This document shows positions 33,977 through 42,721 of a stretch of DNA of 55,535 nucleotides, in pieces (the first letter of the stretch is position 1; the number at the start of each line of letters is the position of its first letter). Below the pieces are notes generated by a model that worked only from the letters and a program-made list of their open reading frames with translations, searched no databases and was not told the DNA's origin. The position numbers and the translations under genes are program-made. This DNA comes from Ornatilinea sp. (GTDB lineage Bacteria > Chloroflexota > Anaerolineae > Anaerolineales > Anaerolineaceae), in NCBI GenBank assembly GCA_018433975.1, contig JAHDQE010000002.1:1-55535 (forward strand), written 5' to 3'.

Positions 33977-34984
33977 ATGACAATTGTTTTAGACGCTATG
34001 GGGAGTGACAATTATCCCGACCCCGAAATTCAGGGAGCAATTGACGCGGCGGAACTTCTGGATGAAGAAATTATCCTGGTTGGGCAGCAGGAATTGGTTG
34101 AACCAAAACTGAATGCGCTCAACACCAAAAAACTGCCAATCCGGGTCCACCACGCGCCCGATGTGTTGGAGATGACAGATAAACCGGTTGAAAGCGCCCG
34201 GAAAAAACCTGACAATTCAATGGCGGTCGGTTTATCACTGGTCAAGTCCGGTGAGGCACAGGCTTTTGTCACCGCCGGCAACACCGGTGCAGCGCTTTTC
34301 AACGCTTTGCGCACACTGGGGAGGATCGAAGGGGTTCAACGTCCCGCCCTCACCACGCTTTTCCCGGTTTACCATGGTCGTTGCGTTGTGCTGGATATTG
34401 GCGCCAATGCAGATTGCCGCCCCGAATTCCTGCTCCAATTTGGAATCATGGGAAGTGTTTACGCCCAAAAAGTCCTGAATATCCCGGAGCCCAGAGTAGG
34501 ACTTCTTTCAAATGGTGAAGAAGCAGGCAAAGGGAATCAATTGATCAAAGAGAGTTACCCTTTGTTGGAGCAAAGTGGAATAAACTTCATCGGCAATATC
34601 GAAGGGAAGGAGCTTTTCAAGGGCGAAGCAGATGTAGCGGTCACGGATGGCTTCACAGGGAACGTTTTGCTGAAATCCAGCGAAGCTGTTGCGAAAATGG
34701 TAGCCTCCGTACTCAAAGAAGAGTTGCTGTCCTCGTTCAGAACAAAAATGGGGGCCGTCCTGGCAAAGCCCGCCCTGGGTGCAATTAAAAAATTGATGGA
34801 CCCTTCAGATATTGGTGCAGCGCCACTCCTCGGTATTGATGGACTGGTATTTGTAGGTCATGGACGGTCAGATGCTAAAGCCATAACCAGCGCGCTACGT
34901 GTGGCCCACAATGCGATCCAGGAAAACTTATTGGACGCCCTGAGTTCTGCGATTCAGGATAAAATGTCTCAACTCGAAAATTAA
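33977..34984 (+). CDS. plsX: Phosphate acyltransferase PlsX
   Basis: 335 aa. It converts acyl-ACP to acyl-phosphate for PlsY, the first step of phospholipid synthesis. Family blocks: VLDAMGSDNYPDPEIQGA at 4-21, the central TAGNTGAAL near 98, and the C-terminal GIDGLVFVGHGRSDAKAI near 290. Start ATG 33977 with AAAGGAG upstream. No rpmF, fabH or acpP is adjacent. A small NERD-like membrane protein gene follows 18 bases later. Confidence 0.95.
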   Translation: MTIVLDAMGSDNYPDPEIQGAIDAAELLDEEIILVGQQELVEPKLNALNTKKLPIRVHHAPDVLEMTDKPVESARKKPDNSMAVGLSLVKSGEAQAFVTAGNTGAALFNALRTLGRIEGVQRPALTTLFPVYHGRCVVLDIGANADCRPEFLLQFGIMGSVYAQKVLNIPEPRVGLLSNGEEAGKGNQLIKESYPLLEQSGINFIGNIEGKELFKGEADVAVTDGFTGNVLLKSSEAVAKMVASVLKEELLSSFRTKMGAVLAKPALGAIKKLMDPSDIGAAPLLGIDGLVFVGHGRSDAKAITSALRVAHNAIQENLLDALSSAIQDKMSQLEN

Positions 34985-35002
34985 TGCTTGACAGGATATC
35001 AA

Positions 35003-35692
35003 ATGAAAATTATTACCAATACAAAATTAATTGAACGCAATAATAAAGCCGGACGAATTCTTACCCTGGCAGCCATCGCTGTTCTGGGGGGAGGTTTCTT
35101 CATTTCCATATCCAAGCCTGAACTGGCGTTATGGTCTTATGTAGCGCTACTGATCGGTTATATCGTGTCCCAGCTTGGCATTTATTTTGTTAATCGCTGG
35201 GGAAACTCTCCTCGTCCCGATGAGACAATCGTAAAAGCCTTGAAAGGCCTGCCTGGAGATTACACGCTTTATAATTACATGATCCCCGTACCCCACGTGC
35301 TGGTTGGTCCGGCAGGGATCTGGATTCTGGAAGCTTTCCATCAGCGGGGCGAAATCACCTATAACGACCAGAAAAATCGCTGGAAGCAGTCCCACGTCAA
35401 CATCCTTTTAAAAATATTTTCGCAAGAAGGCTTGGGGAACCCGGAAAAAATTGTTAAGAGTCATCAAAGAGATTTGGAAAACATCTTGGGAAAAATCTTT
35501 GGGGAGGATCACCCTCCGGTACACAGCGTCCTTGTTTTTACGGAAAGCAAAACTGTGGTGGACGCCCAAAATGCCCCCATCCCCACCCTTTCGATTGATA
35601 AGCTTAAGGATTTCTTCCGGCGGGCGCCTAAAGAAAATTCTTTCTCTGCAGAACAAATAAAACAGCTAAAAGAAGCTTTTCCTTCCGAATGA
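35003..35692 (+). CDS. NERD-like membrane protein with degraded nuclease motif
   Basis: 229 aa from ATG 35003 (AGGA eight bases upstream; a TTG at 34988 is in frame but less likely). Two membrane helices at about 19-37 and 43-63 precede a soluble domain whose RPDETIVKALKGL and HVLVGPAGIWILEAFHQRGEI stretches resemble the nuclease-related domain. Of the expected catalytic residues (ID..EVK) only E110 remains; the Asp is replaced in the VPH context and Lys by Phe. It may bind nucleic acid or act structurally. Co-transcribed with plsX; strong terminator follows. Confidence 0.6.
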   Translation: MKIITNTKLIERNNKAGRILTLAAIAVLGGGFFISISKPELALWSYVALLIGYIVSQLGIYFVNRWGNSPRPDETIVKALKGLPGDYTLYNYMIPVPHVLVGPAGIWILEAFHQRGEITYNDQKNRWKQSHVNILLKIFSQEGLGNPEKIVKSHQRDLENILGKIFGEDHPPVHSVLVFTESKTVVDAQNAPIPTLSIDKLKDFFRRAPKENSFSAEQIKQLKEAFPSE

Positions 35693-35714
35693 AGCTTTTA
35701 AAAGGTTGATCCAC

Positions 35715-35745
35715 AAGAACCGGCAGAAATTACCTGCCGGTTCTT
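35715..35745 (+). terminator. Terminator after the NERD-like gene
   Basis: 12-bp perfect stem (35715-35726 with 35734-35745) followed by CCTTTTTTA. Its right half lies inside the last codons of the converging pseudouridine synthase gene. Confidence 0.85.
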
Positions 35746-36539
35746 CCTTTTTTATCAGAAGTTCTGCCCTTTCCGCCGGACCTGCCTTGACGGGCAAGGA
35801 CTGATTTCCGGTCTTCGGGCCTCGGACCCTGTTTTTTTAAAACCGCAATCTCATCCGCGGATAAATAACGGTATTCTCCAGTTTTAAGGTTTCCTAGTTG
35901 TAACCCCGCGAGACGCACCCGGATCAATCTTGCTACCGGAAGCCCTAAAAGTGCACCGACTTCCCGAACTTGACGCTTTTTTCCCTCTTTCAGGATCACT
36001 TTCAGCCATACGCCCTTCTCCGCTTTTCTCAATACAGATACGATCGCTGGCTGAGTTTTATAACCATCCCGCAGGACAACCCCGCGCCGCCAGGTCGCCA
36101 GTTGGGTCGCATCCGGCTCTCGGGTCACCAGTACCTCATATTCCTTTTCATGCCCGTAGCGGGGGTGCGTCAGGCGGTTTGCGAGTTCTCCATCGTTCGT
36201 CAACAAAATCAAACCTTCACTGTCAAAATCCAATCTTCCGACAGCAAATAAATGTGCTTTCTCCGGGACCAACTCTTTTACATTTTTCCGGGGGTCTTTT
36301 GTATCAACATCCGAGAGTACTCCACGCGGCTTATTCAAAGCGATATAAATTAGCGGTACCTGTGCCCCGGTTATTGGTTCGCCATTTAATTCAATCTTGT
36401 CCACTGTCGGGTCGGCAGAGTCTCCCAGTTGAGCAGGAGTTCCATTAACCCACACCCGGCCTTCCTCAATCATTGTCTCGCAGGATCGACGAGAGCCGTA
36501 TCCAGCCTTTGATAAAACCTTTTGTAATCTTTCTCGCAT
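35730..36539 (-). CDS. 23S/16S rRNA pseudouridine synthase, RsuA/RluB family
   Basis: 269 aa. An S4 RNA-binding domain (about 1-60, RLQKVLSKAGYGSRRSCE) precedes the catalytic domain with the Asp motif AVGRLDFDSEGLILLTNDG near 105-123 (catalytic D in GRLD). RluB (position 2605) is the best guess. The C-terminal tail from about 235 is Lys/Arg/Gly-rich (SGGKGRTSDKKGRTGR) and probably clamps rRNA. Start ATG 36539 follows AGGA; the in-frame ATG at 36575 lacks such a site. Overlap of its 3' end with the plus-strand terminator is unusual. scpB lies 13 bases upstream. Confidence 0.92.
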   Translation of the reverse strand: MRERLQKVLSKAGYGSRRSCETMIEEGRVWVNGTPAQLGDSADPTVDKIELNGEPITGAQVPLIYIALNKPRGVLSDVDTKDPRKNVKELVPEKAHLFAVGRLDFDSEGLILLTNDGELANRLTHPRYGHEKEYEVLVTREPDATQLATWRRGVVLRDGYKTQPAIVSVLRKAEKGVWLKVILKEGKKRQVREVGALLGLPVARLIRVRLAGLQLGNLKTGEYRYLSADEIAVLKKQGPRPEDRKSVLARQGRSGGKGRTSDKKGRTGR

Positions 36540-36588
36540 ATTTTTCCTGTGTCCGTGGGAAATGATCCCATCCACTTAATAATCCGGA

Positions 36589-37158
36589 TCAGTCTTTAAG
36601 CAATCCATTACCGGAAGACAAATCTTCTTCCTCCTCTTCAAACGGAGGCAGTTCTTCCAGCGAAGACAGCCCAAAGTGCTGCAAAAATTCAACCGTTGTC
36701 CCATATAATATGGGTCTGCCAGGGCCTTCTGCCCGGCCTACTTCTTCAATCAGCCCTTTAGCTAAAAGGCTCCGCATGACTCCATCGCTGTTGACACCCC
36801 GGATTAAGTCGATCTCCGGTCGTGTAATGGGCTGGCGGTACGCAGCGATCGCCAGAGCTTCCAAAGCTGCCCGGCTCAAGCGTGCCGTTGCTTCCAAACC
36901 CAAAAAGCGCTCGATCACACTTCCAAACTCCGGTGCTGTGGTAATCTGGACTCGTCCCTGATGCCATTGCAGTCGGAGTCCCCGTTCCTGAGCATATTCT
37001 GTTTCTAATCGCTTAAGAGCCTGCTCTACAATTTTGGAAGCCAATTCCAACGCCTGACCCAGCTGAGCCGGAGTCACTGGCCCCGGTGCAACCAGCAAAA
37101 GCGCTTCAAGAGTCTTTTCAAGCTCTCTTTCATCGACCGATATGTTCTGTTCAGTCAT
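36589..37158 (-). CDS. scpB: Segregation and condensation protein B
   Basis: 189 aa, two winged-helix domains (about 10-85 and 88-165) typical of ScpB, which bridges ScpA-SMC heads in the bacterial condensin. The conserved ALEALAIAAYRQPITRPEIDLIRGV-type region is near 100-125 and the acidic C-terminal tail is normal. scpA, usually adjacent, is not in this window. Precedes the rRNA pseudouridine synthase gene, a widespread pairing. Confidence 0.95.
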   Translation of the reverse strand: MTEQNISVDERELEKTLEALLLVAPGPVTPAQLGQALELASKIVEQALKRLETEYAQERGLRLQWHQGRVQITTAPEFGSVIERFLGLEATARLSRAALEALAIAAYRQPITRPEIDLIRGVNSDGVMRSLLAKGLIEEVGRAEGPGRPILYGTTVEFLQHFGLSSLEELPPFEEEEEDLSSGNGLLKD

Positions 37159-37166
37159 GCTATAAT
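37158..37166 (+). promoter_or_regulatory. Extended -10 promoter of the lipoprotein gene
   Basis: TGCTATAAT at 37158-37166 starts on the base pair that is the A of the scpB start codon. It drives the plus-strand lipoprotein gene with a leader of about 35 nt. Confidence 0.6.
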
Positions 37167-37207
37167 AAGCCCTGCCTCAAATTAGATTTTCTATTAAGGT
37201 ATTTGTT

Positions 37208-37771
37208 ATGAAAAGTTCAAAAATACAAATTTTTATCGTTATATTACTACTCGCCACACTTACATTAGCTTGTCGTATGAACATCGGTGGTCCCAAACCC
37301 GATGAAGAAATTTTAGTTTCGCCTGATACTGCAGCTGAAATCACAAAAGACCTCGATTCTGCCAGCGTGGATACACAGGCGGGAAATTCCATTGTCTTAT
37401 CTTTTTCACAGGAAGAACTTACTTCATATCTGACTTACGAAGTGGATACTTCCACATATGGGGTCACTAACCCGCAGGTCTTTCTCGAAGACGGTTTAAT
37501 CCTTGTTTATGGTCAATTCGAGCAGAATTTGATCAGCGGTAACCTGAAAATCACTCTACAACCCTATCTGGATTCATCCGGTACACTTAAAGTGAATCTG
37601 GTTTCCGTGGATCTCGGGCCTGTTCCTGCCCCCGATTCTCTCTTAAACAGCTTGTCCGGCACGCTGGATCAATCTTTGCAGAATATTGTGGGTTCTTTAC
37701 CGGAAGGGTATCAAATTAGTTCAATTGAAATCACAAACGGTTTGATGACGATTGTCGCAGAAAAAATTTAA
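37208..37771 (+). CDS. Small predicted lipoprotein, function unknown
   Basis: 187 aa. Lipoprotein signal with lipobox LTLAC (Cys at about 22). The mature part is rich in beta strands with alternating hydrophobics (FSQEELTSYLTYEV, QVFLEDGLILVYGQFE, GNLKITLQPYL), a pattern seen in tubular lipid-binding or DUF2993-like proteins. I do not claim the family. Followed after 66 bases by a second lipoprotein gene. Confidence 0.65.
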   Translation: MKSSKIQIFIVILLLATLTLACRMNIGGPKPDEEILVSPDTAAEITKDLDSASVDTQAGNSIVLSFSQEELTSYLTYEVDTSTYGVTNPQVFLEDGLILVYGQFEQNLISGNLKITLQPYLDSSGTLKVNLVSVDLGPVPAPDSLLNSLSGTLDQSLQNIVGSLPEGYQISSIEITNGLMTIVAEKI

Positions 37772-37837
37772 CCAGAGACAATCTTTCAGCAACCCGATTA
37801 TACTTCATAAATAAGCAAAGGCTGACACGTAGCAACC

Positions 37838-39475
37838 ATGCATGGGAAAATTGCTGCTACCTACACATACCATCACAGGCTCAACCGTCTGATTTTATGG
37901 CTGATCGCTACTCTGGCAGCGAGTTTTCTGTTTGGCTGCGTCCCTGCCGGACCGACACAAAACGAAATCACCTTGAATGTCACCGCAGATGGAAAAACAA
38001 ACTCTGTAATGGTGCCTGCCGGCAGTACGGTCAATGACGTTATCAAGGCATCCGGACTGGTTTTAGGGAACCTGGATCGCACCACCCCGGGCGGCTTAAC
38101 AATTGCCTCCGATCAGATGTCCGTCCGTGTGGTCCGGGTTCGCGAAGAATTTGAAATCGAAGAATCCATCATACCTTTTCAAAATCAGAAGGTTTTCAAC
38201 GAATCCCTCCCCGATGGACAGACCCTCCTGATACAGCCGGGGCAAAATGGCGTCGAACAAATCACTTACCGCCGTGTTTTTGAAGACGAGGTTGAGATCT
38301 CCAAAAACATTTTCAAGAAGACGGTTCTCTCTGAGCCCCAGCCGGAAATCATTATGGTGGGCGTTCAAACGCCTTATACGGCTGTTTCTCTTTCCGGACG
38401 GTTGGTTTACCTCACCGCCGGAAATGCCTGGATCATGGAAAATACCACCGGAAACCGCCGTCCTGTGGTTACTTTTGGAGACCTGGACGGCCGAATTTTT
38501 TCAATTTCGCCCAATGGAAATTGGTTGTTGTTCTCCCGCAGTGCAAACTCCGAGGAGGAAGAGAGCAGCCTGAACATCCTGTGGGCAGTCAACTTGGAAC
38601 AACAAAATGCCCTCCCCTTCAGCCTGCGGGTTGAAAATGTGGTTCATTTCGCGGATTGGGTTCCAGGCCGGAAGCTCACAATCGCTTATTCAACTGTGGA
38701 ACCGCGCTCTGTCGCTCCCGGTTGGCAGGCCAACAATGACTTGCAAATTTTAACCTTTAATTCCGACGGTGTTATCCTCAGTCAGGAAGAAGTCATTGAA
38801 GCTAACGCAGGTGGGATTTACGGCTGGTGGGGAACAGACTTCAAATGGTCTCCGGATGGAGAACAACTCGCTTTCGCCCGGCCGGATAGTATTGGGCTGG
38901 TTAATTTCGAAGATAAACGTCTTGACCCATTGGTTGAGTTAATTCCACTGCAAACCCGGAGTGATTGGGCCTGGATTCCAGATATTCACTGGTCACCGGA
39001 TAGAAGCACAATCTTCGGCGTCACCCATAAACCCCTGGCGGGGCTGGCATCCGATGAGACTTCACCCTTGTTTGACCTGACCGCCCTGCTTCCGGATGAA
39101 GGGATCGCGATTGACCTGGAATCCCAAACAGGCATGTTTGCGGCTCCCGTTCCTTCTCCCCTGGTTTCCAACCGGCGTTATCAAGTGGCTTATTTACAGG
39201 CAATTTTCCCCGAGCAGAGTGAAACCAGCCGGTACCGACTGGTAACAATGGATCACGATGGCTCAAACCGCAAAGTAATTTTTCCGCCGGAAGGTACCCC
39301 CGGATTGGAACCACAAAGGGTAAAATGGGGGTATGATGCAAATGACAAAGAGACTCTCTGGATCGCCTTCATTTATCAGGGAAATCTATGGCTTATCAAC
39401 ACAACAAACAATCAGACACAGCAGATTACTGGTGATGGCTCCATCAGCAGAATAGATTGGAAATCGGATAATTAG
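37838..39475 (+). CDS. Lipoprotein with DUF348/G5-like domains and TolB-type propeller
   Basis: 545 aa. Lipoprotein signal with lipobox LFGC (Cys near 32). Residues about 40-105 have the DUF348 look (ADGKTNSVMVPAGSTVNDVI); 140-170 resembles a G5 domain. From about 185 the repeats FSISPNGNWLLFSR, FKWSPDGEQLAFAR and IHWSPDRSTIFGV show a TolB-like beta-propeller. G5/DUF348 are found in cell-wall-remodelling proteins such as YabE, so a surface scaffold or cell-wall-binding role is plausible. Ends seven bases before the SDR gene, so probably one operon. Confidence 0.75.
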   Translation: MHGKIAATYTYHHRLNRLILWLIATLAASFLFGCVPAGPTQNEITLNVTADGKTNSVMVPAGSTVNDVIKASGLVLGNLDRTTPGGLTIASDQMSVRVVRVREEFEIEESIIPFQNQKVFNESLPDGQTLLIQPGQNGVEQITYRRVFEDEVEISKNIFKKTVLSEPQPEIIMVGVQTPYTAVSLSGRLVYLTAGNAWIMENTTGNRRPVVTFGDLDGRIFSISPNGNWLLFSRSANSEEEESSLNILWAVNLEQQNALPFSLRVENVVHFADWVPGRKLTIAYSTVEPRSVAPGWQANNDLQILTFNSDGVILSQEEVIEANAGGIYGWWGTDFKWSPDGEQLAFARPDSIGLVNFEDKRLDPLVELIPLQTRSDWAWIPDIHWSPDRSTIFGVTHKPLAGLASDETSPLFDLTALLPDEGIAIDLESQTGMFAAPVPSPLVSNRRYQVAYLQAIFPEQSETSRYRLVTMDHDGSNRKVIFPPEGTPGLEPQRVKWGYDANDKETLWIAFIYQGNLWLINTTNNQTQQITGDGSISRIDWKSDN

Positions 39476-39481
39476 AGAGGC

Positions 39482-40444
39482 ATGATGAATATACTTATAA
39501 CTGGAGCAGCAGGATTCCTGGGCTCCCATTTGTGCGAGCGGCTGCTAAAAGAAGGCCACCATGTAATCGGCATGGATAATTTTATTACCGGGAACCCGGA
39601 AAACCTTGCCCACCTGACGAATAATGAAAATTTCTCGTTCATCCGTCACGACGTTGCAAATTTTATTTTTGTGCCGGGCAAAATAGACGCTGTGCTTCAT
39701 TTTGCCTCGCCTGCCAGTCCTAACCCGGCTTCTCCCTTTGGCTACACCAATCTGCCCATTCAAACCATGAAAGCGGGTGCTTTGGGAACACATAACGCGC
39801 TGGGGGTTGCTCGCGCGCATAACGCAAGATATTTACTGGCTTCCACCAGTGAAATATACGGCGATCCTCTTGAACATCCTCAAAAAGAAACTTATTGGGG
39901 ACATGTGGATCCAATCGGTATTCGTTCCGTTTATGATGAGGCCAAACGTTTTGCGGAAGCACTCACCATGGCTTACCACCGTTACCACGGAATCGACACC
40001 CGCATTGTTCGCATTTTTAACACCTATGGCCCCAGAATGCGTCTGGATGATGGCCGGGTAGTGCCGAATTTCATCCAGCAAGCATTGCGAGGCGAGCCGC
40101 TCACAATTTACGGAGATGGCAGCCAGACTCGCAGTTTTTGTTTTGTCAGTGATCTGGTCGAAGGAATATATCGATTGCTTTTATCCGATGAGCATGACCC
40201 TGTAAACATTGGCAATCCGACCGAGACCAGCATCCTGGAATTTGCCAAGACCATTAATGCCATTATCGGCAACCCCGCGGGAATTGTGATAAAACCGGAT
40301 ATGCGCCTGGGAGATGACCCCCAACGCCGCCAGCCGGATATTACCCGCGCGAAAAGGATCCTCGATTGGAGCCCCAGTGTCTCCCTTGAAGAAGGGATCC
40401 GAAAAACTGCACCGTATTTCAGCGCAAAGATGGGGATAGCATGA
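39482..40444 (+). CDS. NAD-dependent nucleotide-sugar SDR, UDP-glucuronate decarboxylase-like
   Basis: 320 aa extended SDR. NAD motif GAAGFLG at 8-14, catalytic Tyr/Lys pair Y151-x3-K155 (SVYDEAKR), substrate loop FASPASP at 74-80 and [11 protein letters not shown] typical of UDP-xylose synthase. The likely reaction is UDP-glucuronate to UDP-xylose; a dTDP-glucose or UDP-glucose epimerase is the alternative. Overlaps the GtrA gene by four bases (ATGA). Confidence 0.88.
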   Translation: MMNILITGAAGFLGSHLCERLLKEGHHVIGMDNFITGNPENLAHLTNNENFSFIRHDVANFIFVPGKIDAVLHFASPASPNPASPFGYTNLPIQTMKAGALGTHNALGVARAHNARYLLASTSEIYGDPLEHPQKETYWGHVDPIGIRSVYDEAKRFAEALTMAYHRYHGIDTRIVRIFNTYGPRMRLDDGRVVPNFIQQALRGEPLTIYGDGSQTRSFCFVSDLVEGIYRLLLSDEHDPVNIGNPTETSILEFAKTINAIIGNPAGIVIKPDMRLGDDPQRRQPDITRAKRILDWSPSVSLEEGIRKTAPYFSAKMGIA

Positions 40445-40896
40445 TTCTGACAAATCCAACCGAACGGTCACGGTTTTTCCGTTTTGCCATTGTCGGTGCA
40501 ATTGGCGCAGTGGTGGATTTCGGCATTCTCAACCTGCTGATGCTGGTCGATGTGCCCTTTGTCATCGCCAGTATTTGTTCGTTTATCACTGCCGTCTTCA
40601 ACAATTTCCTGTGGAACCGGCACTGGACATACCCCGATTCCCGCAGCAAAGCTGTTTCACATCAGTTGGTACAATTCGCCTTAATCAATGTGGTGGGGCT
40701 TGCAATTCGCACACCCCTGCTTGCATTTCTGGAAAAAATATTGATTCCGATTGGCGAAAGCACCCTCCCGGAAAATTTCTTTCTCCCGGCGGATGTAGTT
40801 GCCCACAATTCCGCGTTAGCCATTGCGATTCTGGTAGTTATGCTCTGGAACTTTATTGCCAATCGTTATTGGACCTATAACGACGTGGACAGTTAA
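40441..40896 (+). CDS. GtrA-family membrane protein
   Basis: 151 aa with four membrane helices (about 8-28, 33-52, 76-96, 115-137). GtrA proteins are thought to flip or help transfer polyprenyl-phosphate-linked sugars in surface glycan synthesis. The conserved [14 protein letters not shown] start and [11 protein letters not shown] end are clear. Start overlaps the SDR stop, so the product of that enzyme may feed the carrier-linked sugar. Confidence 0.85.
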   Translation: MILTNPTERSRFFRFAIVGAIGAVVDFGILNLLMLVDVPFVIASICSFITAVFNNFLWNRHWTYPDSRSKAVSHQLVQFALINVVGLAIRTPLLAFLEKILIPIGESTLPENFFLPADVVAHNSALAIAILVVMLWNFIANRYWTYNDVDS

Positions 40897-40914
40897 GAAA
40901 ACGAGTCAAATAAA

Positions 40915-42129
40915 ATGACTTCCCGGAAGTATAGTCCTGATTCGGTGCCACCTTCTGCCGGAGAGAACCCTTCAGAAGATAAAACGCCTCCCATTCATTC
41001 CTTGAAGGAACTGATTACCCATGTGACCGGACGCGGGCCGGCATCAGACCTGCCTGCGGAAGACAGCGGCATTTCCGATCCTCTCCCATTCCCTTTCATT
41101 GCCATTGTTGGGCAGATGGAAATGAAGCTGGCATTAACCCTTTCGCTGATCAACCCTAATATTGGCGGGGTTTTGCTGATTGGCCCCAGGGGAACCGGAA
41201 AAACCACCGCTGTGCGCAGTTTATTAGACCTTCTCCCGGAAGTACGCCGCAGCAAATGTGTTTATGGCTGTATGCCGGAGGATATTGAATCGGGCGGAAT
41301 AGATGCGGTCTGCCCCGACTGCGCGAAAAAGTATGCCGAGGGAGAATCGCTTACCGTCACAGAGAAATCTCACCTCATTGAGCTTCCATTGAACGCAACC
41401 TTGGATGATGTGGTGGGCGGCTTTGATGAAAGGGCACGGATACATGATCGCCTTCGCCTGAAAAGAGGAATCCTCGCTCAGGCAGATCAAAGCGTATTAT
41501 ATGTCGACGAAGTCAACCTGCTGCAGAATGAAATTGTAGATGCCCTTCTGGACGCGGCAGCAATGGGAAGTTACACGGTTCGGCGCGGCCCACTTTCTGC
41601 CACCTATCGCTCTCGGTTCACTCTGATTGGCTCCATGAACCCGGAAGAAGGCAACCTTCGGCCGCAAATCATGGACCGCTTTGGTTTGCGCATCATCGTG
41701 CACGGTCTTACCGAAACAAAAGAGCGTCTGGCAGCCTACCGGCGCGTCCACGAATATCTTGAAAATCGGCGCAGCTTCATCCAACGTTTCACTCCCGAAA
41801 TTCGGATTACCCGGGAAGAAATCCAGTTGACCCGGGACCGGCTGAAAGAAATTTCGCTCCCGGATAAAACTGCGCAGGCCGGGATCCATCTAATCCAGCA
41901 GCTTGGAATTGAATCGCTGAGGGCAGAGATCACCCTGTTTGAAACCGCGCGGGCTTACACCGCCGCAGATGGACGTACACAGGCTACATTAGAAGACCTG
42001 CGCACCGTTGCGCCGATGGCCTTACGACTCCGGAAATCCGAATTCACGATGAATTATTTAAAACAGCGTCAACAGGACGACCAGGAACTCGCAAAAACTT
42101 TGGACAAATTTTTATCTGAAACAAAGTAA
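40915..42129 (+). CDS. Mg-chelatase subunit I-like AAA+ ATPase with Cys4 insertion
   Basis: 404 aa. Walker A GPRGTGKTT at 90-98, Walker B VLYVDEVNLL near 198-207, sensor GSMNPEEG near 246 and an arginine-finger region DRFGLR near 260. A disordered 55-residue N-terminal arm precedes the core. Between Walker A and the first ATPase loop four cysteines, C115, C119, C133 and C136, form a C-x3-C-x13-C-x2-C cluster that could bind zinc. No bchD, bchH or porphyrin gene is near, so it may not serve chlorophyll synthesis; BchI/MoxR-like ATPases insert metals or remodel proteins with vWA partners. The partner is not in this operon. Confidence 0.88.
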   Translation: MTSRKYSPDSVPPSAGENPSEDKTPPIHSLKELITHVTGRGPASDLPAEDSGISDPLPFPFIAIVGQMEMKLALTLSLINPNIGGVLLIGPRGTGKTTAVRSLLDLLPEVRRSKCVYGCMPEDIESGGIDAVCPDCAKKYAEGESLTVTEKSHLIELPLNATLDDVVGGFDERARIHDRLRLKRGILAQADQSVLYVDEVNLLQNEIVDALLDAAAMGSYTVRRGPLSATYRSRFTLIGSMNPEEGNLRPQIMDRFGLRIIVHGLTETKERLAAYRRVHEYLENRRSFIQRFTPEIRITREEIQLTRDRLKEISLPDKTAQAGIHLIQQLGIESLRAEITLFETARAYTAADGRTQATLEDLRTVAPMALRLRKSEFTMNYLKQRQQDDQELAKTLDKFLSETK

Positions 42130-42150
42130 ATTGAGAAGGGAAAATCCATA

Positions 42151-42714
42151 TTGAGCAACCCACGAATCATCGCCGGCACAGCCCGTGGAATCAGGCTTCA
42201 AGCCGTCTCCGGCAACATCACCCGCCCCATCACCGATCGTGTGAAGGAAGCTCTTTTCAATATTATCGGACGGGATATTCAGGACGCGGCTCTTCTGGAT
42301 TTATTCGGTGGTACAGGCAGTGTTGGCATTGAAGCCCTCAGTCGGGGAGCAGCCTTTGTCCGGTTGATTGATCTGCACCATGCAGCCATTAAAACCATCA
42401 AAAGCAACCTCGTCCGCACCAGACTGGAAGAAAACGCGGATGTCGTAACTGGTGACGCTTTTACTTACTTAAACCGCCCCCCTGATCGAACCTTTGATTA
42501 CCTTTACATTGCTCCCCCTCAATACAAAGAACTCTGGCAAAAAGCGCTCCAATCTGCGGATGCCCACCCGGAATGGTTGGCCGAAGATGCCTGGGTCATC
42601 GTTCAGATTGACCCCGTTGAATATCAAAAAATTGATTTGGAACATCTATCCGAATTTGATCAGCGGCAATACGGCAGCACCCTGTTGGTATTTTATGAAG
42701 TCGCGGAAGAATAG
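42151..42714 (+). CDS. rsmD: 16S rRNA (guanine966-N2)-methyltransferase
   Basis: 187 aa Rossmann methyltransferase. SAM motif LDLFGGTGSVGIEALSRGA at 49-67. The catalytic DPPY block is replaced by APPQY at 121-125 (YIAPPQYKELW). Start is TTG 42151, ten bases after AAGGG, giving the usual MSNPRIIAGTARG opening. It modifies G966 in the P site of the small subunit. No coaD, which often follows, is present. Confidence 0.9.
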   Translation: MSNPRIIAGTARGIRLQAVSGNITRPITDRVKEALFNIIGRDIQDAALLDLFGGTGSVGIEALSRGAAFVRLIDLHHAAIKTIKSNLVRTRLEENADVVTGDAFTYLNRPPDRTFDYLYIAPPQYKELWQKALQSADAHPEWLAEDAWVIVQIDPVEYQKIDLEHLSEFDQRQYGSTLLVFYEVAEE

Positions 42715-42721
42715 CCCTCGA

